Shown in pieces: positions 45,901 through 57,900 of a stretch of 64,000 bases of DNA. Position 1 is the first letter of the stretch. Every line of letters starts with the position of its first letter. This DNA is from Atherinomorus stipes. Its lineage: Eukaryota; Chordata; Actinopteri; Atheriniformes; Atherinidae. The stretch is taken from the NCBI GenBank assembly GCA_023101725.1, contig JALJCO010001448.1, positions 558,001-622,000 on the forward strand. The letters run 5' to 3'. The notes beneath the pieces were generated by a model. It had not been told where the DNA came from, searched no databases, and was given only the letters and a program-made list of their open reading frames with translations. A program made the position numbers and the translations under genes.

Positions 45901-48900
45901 CTCACATCACACCTGTGCATTATTAAATCATGGCGACAGATAATTGGCTTTATGCACTACTTCCTGAAGCCAGTTTCAGGGTGTGCCCCAGATGCACGCC
46001 GCCGCACAGCTGAGAAGAACGGCTAGCTACCCCAACAACAAACCGCAATACGTGACACTCTGAACTCACTGGACAAAGTACAGTACTTGTTCGTTCGTTC
46101 ATTCGTTCTACTGTTTTGCTGCAGATACTGCCTTATAGAGATGCTGCCCCGTCTCTCCCATTATATGGATGTACGCTGAAGGATGACTCAACGTAATATC
46201 GCCTGAAGGAGTCAAAGTTATACAAAAATTTTACCGGTGAGTAAATGCACATATAAACTCCTAGAAATAAGGTCCAGGTTGAAAAAAAACAGAAAGTTAT
46301 CCTTTAAAGGAATAGTTCACCCACAGAATGATGTAACTTTATTTTCCACTTACCCTCATGGTGAGCAAGACTCTGGAGCACTTTTTTAATTACTCAAATG
46401 CAGCCGGCGATCATGAAGGCTTCTCTTTTCCCCCCAACTTTCATATAATGGAGTTCACCGGTCCGAGCCAAAAAGGTCCATAAAGGTCCACAAAAATGTG
46501 TCAATATTCCTCCATACTGCTCGTCCAATGTAATCCAAGTGTCCTGAGTGGGTAGCGTCCATAATTTACTCGAAATGACGTGATTTAGTATATTTTTAGA
46601 TCCTAAACAGTAGTACATCCCATTTCCTGCGAGCACGCCGTTGTGCGTTCACGAAACTACGGAGGCAGCGGCAGACGAGATTGCATGTTCTCTTTTTCTT
46701 TCTTTCTTTGTTTTAAATCAATATCAACCCCTCTTGTGTTTGTCCTGGTTTGTCTGCAGCTCCGGCGCTCTTAGCACAATGTAAACAGAGAATTTCTTCT
46801 TCTACGCTTGTATTATCGGCAGAGTAGGCTCTGAACGCCGAGGCTTCCGTAGTTTCGTGAACACGCATATGCTTTCTCACAAAAGTAAGATGTACTACTG
46901 TTTAGACTCTAAAAATATACTAAATGGCGTCGTTTAGAGTAAATTATGGACACTACCCACTCAGGACACTTGGATTACATTGGACGAGCAGTATGGAGGA
47001 ATATTGACAAGTTTTTGTGGACTTTTATGGACCTTTTTGGCTCGGACTCCGGCAAACTCCATTATATGAAAGTTGGGGGAAAACGAGAAACCTTCCTGAT
47101 CGCCGGCTGCATTTGAGATATTAAAAAAGTGCTCCAGAGTCTTGCTCACCATGAGGGAAAGTGGAAAATAAAGTTACATCATTCTATGGGTGAACTATTC
47201 CTTTAAGTGACAGAAAATGTTATTTAACTGATTTGCAGCCATTTACAGCAACCAGAACAGTAAATTCACTGAGGGATGCAAGTTTCCACTGGAGAGTTTC
47301 CTTGTGCACGAGAACGAGGTGTGTGTGTTATTTCATGCATGTGGAGTGGGGGGAGAGTATAAGGGAGAGTAGGAGCATTTCTCACTGGGATAAACAGTTA
47401 GGGGCGGGGCTTACAGTTCACACTAACCTGTTCTCCTCACTCATGGTTCAAAAATGTGCAGCATCAGGCATTGCGCCTTTAAACTGTATCCACATGTGCA
47501 AAAATGAACTCTGATGAAATACAGAGATTTTTGTTTTTTTCATATAGGCAAATATGTGACTGGAAAAACATCCCCCATCACTCCGACTCCAAAAGTAATG
47601 CCTCGAAATGATGATAAACATTATAATTAAGAACGTATAACTGGCTAATGCCCCCCTACCTCACGCCCAGTGATGTGTTAATGTGAAAGTGTTTCCATTA
47701 TACTTCTGGAATATACTGGTACTGTACATCAAAATGTCTGAAAAACTGCAGCATAATTTTCTTTTGCGATAATTGAGGTTTTTCTTTAAATTAACCTTTT
47801 CCATTAGCAGCTTTTAATTGCAACATTTAGGTTTTGCGAAATTCTCGGTGCAATAGAAATGCGCATAGAAGAAAAAACTGATTCCTGTTAAACGTGACCA
47901 AGTTGTGATGTTTGAGATAGCAACAGTTTGTAGTTTGGAACTACAGATTTTGCTGTGGCTGCTGAATGAACGTTACCTGCTGCTTGAAAGAAGCTGAAGG
48001 CCTGATTAAAATATCTGCAGATGTGAAACTGGACTTTTAACAGAAGTCATTTTAGAGTTTAAAGAGATCAGAAGCTCAGACTGGTGCTGAGAAATGTTCA
48101 AAATGCTGACGCTGTAATTTTGGCTCTTAGTTTGCTTCTACAGACGTAAACCATTAAAACCAGTCGACTGTGGAACAGGAACGTGTCATCCAGCAGAACC
48201 CATTCACTCTGACACCATCTCTGGCACCTCTGACCTCCAGCTGGATGAAGCTGCTGGGGTTGTAGCGGTAGGCCCTCTGGGGGTCCTGCTGGTTCAGGTG
48301 CTGCAGTTCAGGGTTGGGCTCATAGCTGAAGGGGTGAGGGTTCAAAGCAGCGAAGTCAAAGCGCAGGTTGTCCAGCAGAAACTCCACCCGGACCTTCGAG
48401 CCCAAGATGGACGGATCCACCTTCGGAGAGCGGCACAGGATCAGGGAGGAGGAGTTGACCTCGCAGCGCTCCATGTACTAAAGGTGGAGAAAACAAAACA
48501 CAAAACAAAGGATCCAGATTATTTACATTTCCCCTTAATCTTTGTGTCCTCTTCAAATTTCCACCTCTGATGACTTTTATGGCCCAAATTTTCTGTAAAA
48601 ACTGCCGTGAAATCAAACATTATTTTTGGAGGCACTTAAACAATTTCAGACTTGTTCAAAACTAACAACCATTCAATCAACTTCATGATGAAAACTCTTA
48701 AAACAATTTTTCACTGAAAAACCAAACAAACAAACAAACATACAGAACATGAATTATTTTCTACATAATAAATATCAGGGGGGGGGGGGGGGGGGGGGGG
48801 GACTTTGGTGGTGATTAGAGCCGTTTTGAAATTTAGAAAAAGAAAGAAAATTTTTGATTATACTTGCATTAGTTTCATCTGTGTCTTCACGGTGGCCATG

Positions 48901-51900
48901 AAGGTTTACCCATAAAAACTGTCATGAAATAATATAACATCAATATATTTTTCTACTTTCTTCATAAATCAATCAAACATCTTCAAACTTAAAAAACTAA
49001 ACTGGGCAATGAATTGAAAATTAATCAAAACCAACATTCAGAACAATTGATCAATGTAATCATTTCAATTATTTCTCTTAGCAATATTTAGAAATATTTT
49101 AGTGGGTGCACGAATAAGTGGAAAAGCCGTGCATTTGTTTTCGGGAAAGACAACAGACCGGAATTGGATGACGCAACAAACAGCGCATCCAGCACGCAAA
49201 TGAATTTGTGTTTTTGTGAAAATATTTATTTCACTGTCTTTCAGCAGCCAGCAGTTAGTGTTATTTTTTTGTTGTATGTCCTACAGAAAAAAGTAAGTCC
49301 GTTTGTATGTCACGGTGGTACTAATTTTTTTTGAATTTTTCGGTCATCTGTATGCAGGGGTAAACAAATTTTGTCTTTTGTCTTGTTTGTTGAATGATTG
49401 TTTTAGTGAAGTTGTCACATGGCTAGTGCTACAGTTCTATAATTGACATTTTTTTCGGTGTTCAGTTTTCGGCCTTGGTTTGTTCATTTTTTGTTTTCGG
49501 TTTGGTAGTTTTTCATTTCGGGCATCCCTATTAATTAGATGACCATGTATAGTTAAACTGAGCGCGCTTCCTTTCACTTATTTTAAAATCAATATCTGCT
49601 GCCCTTATATGATGAAAATATTTGCAACAAATACTTTCAGTAAGCGATGAAGACTAAAAACAATACTGAAATAATTGCAAATTAATCATAATCAAGGCAA
49701 CATGTGCAATTAATAGTAATTTTTCATTTAAAGCGTCATATTGCCCAGCCCTAGTTAAGAGTGGAATAATCTTGCATTAACCAAAACCGAGGTCAAAGGT
49801 ACATTTAACCGTGATTTAGATTTTTGCCAACATCGCCCACCCCATATAACAAACATTTAATCATTTTTAGGATTTTCAAAATCATAAAAACAATTGAATG
49901 TTTGGTAGTTTTTTAGTAGGAAAGAATGTGTTTAGATAATTTGAGAAAAAAAGTAGAAAAAATATTAATGTATGATGATTTTATAACAGTTTTTATGCAG
50001 GGACGTTTGTCCACGAGGATCACCAAAGGAAGTTTCTGGCACTGCATAAAAAAATACAAATGGAATCAAACCAATTTTGTTGCTAATCTTTGAAATATGA
50101 AAGTGTCTCATTTCCACCAACGGCCCATCCCTGAAATATTTATTATATGGAAAATAATTCAGTTTGTGTTTTATTTGTAATGAATGAGTCAGCAAATCAA
50201 ACATTCAAATTGGCATTTAAAGGGTTAAAATCCTAAAAACAATTGAATGTTTGACAGTTTTGAGAAGGATAGAAGTTGTTTAAATAATCTATAAGAAAAG
50301 AAATAGAAAAATATCCATGTATGATGATTTTATATGAGTTTCTGTGTGGACACTTTTGTCCGCGAGGATCACCAGCGGTGCGAAACTTGAAGGCAAAAGG
50401 ATTAAAAGAAGAGTTGTTGCAAAAATTCATGCCATTAAGTCATAAAGTCAAAATGATCACCAAATAAATTCAAAGAAAAAACAAAAGTTGAGAAAATGCA
50501 GAAAGATTTCCAGGGAGGCCAGAAGAGCTGAATGGTGACGGAATATTGCAGACCTGTTTGACAGAGCAGGGTGGGTCTCCAGAACAAACTGGATCAGAAA
50601 CCATCTGGTCCGGCCTTCGGATGGTCCTCTCCCTGTGCTCCATCTGCTCCGAGTGTCTCCTCTTCCTCCTCTTCGTCTTCCTCCTTGGATTCTGGCTGAT
50701 GGAGTTGTTGGGAGAGAATCTGACCAACATCCACGGCTCCTGCACCACGTCCAGGTTGTGGCCGTGCACCCAGATCAGTCGACCGCCACTGACATGGAAA
50801 ACAATTCAAAATGATTCCAGCAGGTCAAACTTCTGCAGCTGTCAGGCTGTTGGCTCACAGCGTTCAGGCAAAGACTGTCAGACTTACTCCAGGAAGCTCT
50901 TGGCTGGCGTGGCATGGGTGATGTTGGGGTTGTGGGTGTAGCGGTAGGACGATGTGCGGAGGTGACGCTGGCTGTTGCCGTAATGGAGCGTGACCCGTTG
51001 ATCTCCTGTCTTGTTACTGCTGCCAGTTACACACTGAACGCTGGAGCTCTGGACCTCTGATACGCTGAGGAAACCAACGAGGAGAAACGTTTCTAAACAC
51101 TGAAATAACAAGTTTGTATGACGACATCAGAGATTCTGGCACGAAACGAATTTTGAGTCCAGAGATCAACATGAAACTGTATCACAACTGATTTACTTTT
51201 AGAAAATCAGCAGAATCAAGTCTAATCACAGTCTTTAATTTAAATTTTGAAAAATAAGAGCACTGTGAGGGAATGCGTTGTGATTCATTCTCCTGTATGT
51301 GAGTCATGTTGCTCTCATATCTACTGACTTATTGTGATCAACTTGTGTGCTTGTCTCACATTTTACAGGACACCCCTCCCACAGTGATGGTGAGGTCAGA
51401 GGGACGGCCTGTCAGCAGGTTTTGACCCGTGATGGTGAGGGAAGTTCCTCCTGCCTTTGGGCCCCTTCTGGGTGAAACTCCTGTCACCTGTGGATCCTGA
51501 ACGGACAGAGAAGGAACTTAGAACGTTACCAAAAATGCATTTTCAGTTCTGTAAAAGGGTTTCAGCTCATTATCCTCTTCTACATAAGGTCTAGTTTTTC
51601 TGCCTCCTGTCTAAAATGACATACCCAACCCCCCAAAATAAAGGAAATTACATGGGATGCATGTAAATGTTAGCCTGATAAGAAAGCTGAGACATGTGAG
51701 ATTACTCCAGAAGTGTCAGAATCAAGTTATGTGTTAGTCCCAATCTCAATTCTCCTCCTCAGCCCTTCCCCTCCATTTAGCATGTTCACATGTAGGGGTA
51801 GGTGTCTCAGTCCTGTTAGGACAGAGGGGTAGGAGTAAGTGGTAGTGGTATATACCCCTTCAAACAAAGGGTTTTCAGATGCACATTCAAAACGAGGGGA

Positions 51901-54900
51901 TATAACTACCATATTTTCCGGACTATAAGTTGCTTCTGAGTATAAGTCGCATCAGTAAAAAAATGCATCATAAAGAGGAAAAAACATATATAAGTTGCAC
52001 GACTTATAAGTCGTATTTATTTATTCAAAATAGGGTGATTCTCGGATTTTTCATATCCTACTTGTTGCTGCTAAAAATTACCCAATCAGTCCACTTCCAA
52101 AGTTAATGTCTGTAAATGATCATAAACATCATAACTAAAAAGGATAAACATGTTTTTTGAGGATTTGTTCCACCACACAGGCAGAACAGCCAGATGTCCA
52201 AAATGAACTCCTCTCACTGAGATGAGGCTATTTTGGGATTTTTGCCCTTGGAGCAGAATGCAGTTGTCACAAGCGTAGTGCGTCCTCTTTTGACATTAAA
52301 GGGACTAGAGGCAGGAATTAAAAAACAAACAAACATGCATGTCCATTTTTTTTCATACTAATGGGTGATGAAGCGCTAAATACCAAAAATAACGTTTCCA
52401 CCCACGTTTCTCTCCGTTGCCTTGAACAGGCTGTGTGATGCAAAATGCCCTGCAATTCGGTGTCCGAATTTCCCGCGCTGCCCTGTGGACGTGACGTCAA
52501 ATGACGCTGCGTCCACAGTTTTGATACAGGAAGAAGACAGACGCGGTAAATTCAAACACTGTAAACGATAGTTATGGATTCTTCTGCCATCAGCAAACGA
52601 TCCAGATCAACTGAAAGAGCCGCCATGCGGCAGCTTTGAAGTCACCGCGTTGCTCCAGCTTCACATTGAACCATCGGTATCACCAGCTACACAACAACTA
52701 ACAACCGTAACACAATTTAGAAGATGGACATAATTAAAGGCGAAGCTGAAAGACCAGTCCAGCATCCAGATCCTGTCGCAGATGCTTTCCAGTCCGTAGC
52801 CGCGTGACTACGCGTGACTACAGAGGAAGCCGGGGCTGATCTGTAGGAGCGGGTCGGCTGCACCTGTGGGAGCGGCTTCAGCACATCCAGGCTGCAGGAT
52901 GGTGAGGGAGAGTGCCACGTTTGGTATAACAGGACCTGCCGCTGATTACGGGGAGTCCCGGATAGAAACAGCTGACGGTCATGTCAGAGAAACCTGCTGC
53001 AGAGCTGTTCCAATCATCGGACTGCAGCGAAGGGATTTATGAGTGTTGCCGATTGAGGGGTTTCTAATAAGAGGCTTAAAGAGGAACGGAGTTGGTGAAT
53101 TACGCAGCGATGTTTGTAAGGACCGATACCGCAGATACCGATACCGGTAAACGGAGCTCCGCTGGTGATATTAAAAGCACTCAGAGCAGCTTCAGGCTTT
53201 CCTCTGCGGGCCTCTAGTTTACCAGACTCCAAGTCTTCAGATCATTTTCCTCATTTTCTCTGTAAAATGTTCACACATGATCAGGAGTCAGAGGTTTCCT
53301 CTTCAGAGCCAAACCAACCAAACTGGTGACCTCAATAGCTTTGCAAGCGTCTTTGTGGGCTTTAAATAATAATGATAATAAATAATCATGATTATTATTA
53401 TCATCACCATCATCATATTAATAATAATACATCTGGGAGATTTTCTGATTGAAGGTGATGTTTGGTTACAGCTGTAATCTAAACCATTAGACGTCTCTTT
53501 TACTTCGTTAGCATGGCTCATCCAGCTTTTCTTCTATGTAGTGAAACCAATAATGAGTCTCTGGGTTTTTATGAGAACCTTTGCAGTCATGAGAACAGAT
53601 ATGAGAGTTTCACAACACGGCAACTTCTCTCCATATTGCTGTTTAACAAAGATTAAATGAAGAGGTTACCTGCTGCTGACAGTTAAGTATCTGCAGAAGA
53701 ATAATCAGGGAGCAGGTGTTATCGCCCCCTACAGTCATAGGTTTTCATGGGTCACAGGTTTTGCTGTAACACCGGTTTGGTGCCCTTTTTAACAACAATG
53801 CATAATGCAAAAACAACATCCATACTAAAGCCCACCTGACCCAGACCAACCCCACCCAGACCAAATCCTGCTGTGGACCGCTGGATGGACACAGCCAAGT
53901 GTGGCAGGGACAACAAAAAACTGTAGGACAGGGACGTTCTCTGTATTTAAAACTGTTTGTTTCTCGGTGTAATGCATCATTTGGCCTATTGCCTGGGCGA
54001 AGGTTATTATTATTAATATTTAAATGTGCTATTTAAGAAAATTCATAGTGCTCCTAAATTTTTTCTGTGCTCCTAAATTTTTTCATTTGGGAGCACGAGT
54101 GCTCCTAGTGAAAAAGCTAAGCGTACAGCCCTGGGTTGAAGGAATGCCACCTCCAGTTAAACTGATCTATCACAGACAATCACTGAACCCAACATGACTT
54201 TAATCTAAAACGCTGCAGCTGATGTACCTGGTAGCTGAATGTCTGGCTGGACCGGCCAAACTCTCCTCCACTCACTTCCACAGACACATAGCCCACCTTC
54301 TCTTCTCCACTGGGTTTGGTCCTGCACACAATCCTGGAGGACAAACACCAGTCTTTGCTCTAAATAAAATAGACTCATACATTTGGTCTTTTTTATCAGA
54401 GAAATCTACCAAACTTTCCGTCAGTTCCCCTAAAACAGCGGCGGCTCATATGTACCTGGAGGACACCTCATACAGGTGCGGTATGACGATACACGGCACC
54501 CCAGCAACCGTCACAGAGTGGAGGATGTCTCCGGCCCTTTGGCCCAGGTTGGAGCCTGAAATGGTCAGCATGGTGCCTCCTTCCAACAGGCCAGAGAGTG
54601 GCTCGATCTAAAGAGAAGACAGGATAGCGGATAGGAAATCATAACGCACGGAAAAATGAGACGGGTCCTGTCGGCATAGATGGGGGATATTTGTGTTTAG
54701 GGGTTAACAATCTGAGATAAAGTGGTCAGTACTCACCGAGTGTATGACCGGGGCGGGGCACGTCTGTTGTACCGGTTCCCCGCAGGAGTCTGAGTAAACA
54801 CAGGTGGCCTGGTGGCCACCACACCACACACACCCGTACTTGTGGTCGGCGGTGTGGCAGCGGCTGCAGTCAGACCGGCCCACCGAGCAGTTGTACAGCG

Positions 54901-57900
54901 TCACTGATGGAACGACGACAGACGGGAAGTCAACGTAGCAGCAACGAAAGCAGGAAAACCAGCCGGGAATTCAACAGGAACTCACCATGTAGATCTGGAG
55001 AACTGTCCACATGGAAGGTGTCTCTTCTTTTCACATACACCATGGCTTTATACTCGTCCACTGGAGCAGAGTAGGTGTACTAAACAAAGAGGTTTCATTC
55101 AGAAGATCCAAAAATATCTTTGTAACAGGCTGAAAATGTAGCTTACAAAAACATTTCCTTCTTTAACACTCACTGAGCACGTCATCAGGACGATGAGGAA
55201 AATCTGGATATCTAAATGTGTGTAACTCTGATCAAGTCAGACAGCACTAACCTGGTTACTATAGCCTGGTGGTAAAAATGTTTCCTTTGAGACTCAGTTA
55301 TGACATCATCCCAAATCAGTTGCTAGAATCTGAATCAAACTGAATCCATTCATTTCATGGTAAATTTGTGATATTGGAAACATTGAATCACTGTCCACTG
55401 AATCGTTCGACCATATCACGATCAAACTTCAGATTTACACTTCTATAAATGTCAGAAATCCAGGGGGTCTGCTGCTGGTTTGGTCTCAGTGTGATGTTCT
55501 GGGACGGGTGGAAATCAAGCCTTTAGGCAGTGTTCCCCTTTTAGTTTCAACACCACGACTTTTCTGGGATGTTTGCTAACGTTAGCAAAGGTTAACGTAG
55601 CTCTGAGCAGTGTCACAGTTTATCCTCATCTCTGCAGGAAAGCTGGATTTGATCTACTGTTGTATTCAGAGAGCCGAAGCCTCTACATCATTACATCATC
55701 ATCATCATCAGACCTGGTGAAGCTGACATGTGATGTCAAAGTTCGATGGATTTATATCATCAGTCTCCACGTAAGCGTCCACCACCACCGTCTGTCCTTC
55801 GATGACCAACACACACTCGTAGTCCAGCTCTGCATCCTGAACACACACACACACACACACAGAGACTCAAGTCTGACAAACTGGAACAGATCAGCGCCGG
55901 TCGTCTGAGTCCTGGAGTGTGACGCACCTGGTAGAGGTGGAGGTTACGTGCCAGTAAAGTGATCTTCCTCTCCACTCTCACAGGAAGTAGCGACAAACCT
56001 TGCACCTTCTCCACACAGGGACACGCAGAGGAACCCCAGCTGATGAAGGAGCCTTCATCACCCTGTTGTTTAACACAAATACACACGAGTCAACATCCAG
56101 TCCTCTTATAGATTAGATAAGAAAGAAAGAAAGAAAGAAAGAAAAGAACAGACAGGACAGACCAGATGGACGGACACACAGACAGACAGATAGTTGTCCT
56201 CAAAATTATTGATACCCTCCAATCAAAGAAAAAGCTAAATTCACACTAGTAATTTAAAAAAACTAAAAAAAAACTACTAATAAATTAAAATTTACAAAAT
56301 TATAATTCTGTGAAGTAAAGTATTGCTCTTGAATCATTGTTGGAAATAATAATTTAAAAAAATTTAAACAAACAAAGCTGCTCCAGACACATAAGAGCAC
56401 CTTTCCCATGAACAGTGGACCAACTTCTACACATATAAACAGGTGTAGAAGTGTTTTTTAACATTAAAGAAAACATCTGATTGCAGTGATTGCCTCAAAG
56501 TTTTAGCTTCAGAGCCCCAACATGCTTGTTTTAATTTTTGTGCATTTGTTTTTTGTGCAATATTTCTTTCACACCACAATTCAAAATGATTTTCATAGAA
56601 TTTTAATTTATTATTACTTTTGTCAATTTCAACTTATTTCACTGACAGCTGATTTTTTTTCCTTCTTTAATTGGAGGGCATGAATAATTTTGAAGATGAC
56701 TGTATACATTTTTTGAGGGAAATTTAAATGTTAAGCAGCTACAAGAATGCAAAAACATAAATACAAGAAGGCAGGATGAAAAAGACAAGAAACAATAACA
56801 AAACTAAGATATTTTAGTAACATAGTAGTGTAACAGTGTTATAATAGCAGAACGGTATAGTGCACCAAGATGAGAACACGTGCTTGTGTGAAAATAGTAC
56901 TGAAATAATTGTGGAAATGAGTATTCTGGTCATATTTGACAAGTACCACTTATGAGTTGATCTCACTATCTAATGTTGTTTTTAAATCCATTTCTTACAT
57001 TTCTAGGTCACCATTCCCACCAGGATAGTCTGGTGGACTTCTGAGAAATTTTTCATCTTCATTCACTTTCACACTACACTTCAAAGTACGAAGGACCAAA
57101 ACTCCAAAAATAAATCATTTGATATGTTTTTCCATCTTCCATTTCATCAGTTTTTTGTAAATTATTTAATATTTATTTCCACATTACTTCACTTATCAAT
57201 ACCTTTTTAGAAACATATCATTTCCACCTTTTTAATTTTCAAAAAAATCACTTTCAATTAAATGTGGTTATTTTTGGATTTATTTAGACTTTTTCTTAGG
57301 TGCTCATATTCATTTTATTATCTATTTTTATGTTTGCATCTATTCCTACTTTTTCTTAAGTACTCATTATTTATTTTTCCACACTTTTAATTTTCCCTCA
57401 TGTGTATGGTAATACAGTATATTACCTTACACACCAATATGTGGAAGAGTGGAGAAAAAAATGTGTACATTAGGAAAAGATAAAAATAAATCCACAAATA
57501 ATTAAATATGAAATCTAAGGAAGTATGAAAACTTATTTTTTACAGACTTTAAAATACCTAAAGACCAGGGGTGGGAAAAAAATATTGATACACTGAAATA
57601 TTGCGATATTTTTATATGCTGACATCATATTGACATTTAAAAACATTGTATTGATCTATTTTTAAAACGAAATCTCCTGATATTTCATTGTTCTGTTACA
57701 AAATCTCGCGAGAATTCACCAAAATTTTGTAATATTTTCATATGCTGATATCATATTGACATTTAAAAATGCAGTATTGATCTATTTTGCTAACGAAATC
57801 TCGCGAGAATTCATGAAATACCGTGAGATTTTGTAACAGAACTATGAAATCTTGGAAAATTTTGTAAGTAAAATAGATCGATACCGTGTCTTTAAATATT

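Noticed and set aside
46394..47152. Minus-strand frames of 80 and 63 codons that look alike
   Set aside because: Arise from the two arms of the hairpin MITE, not from a gene.
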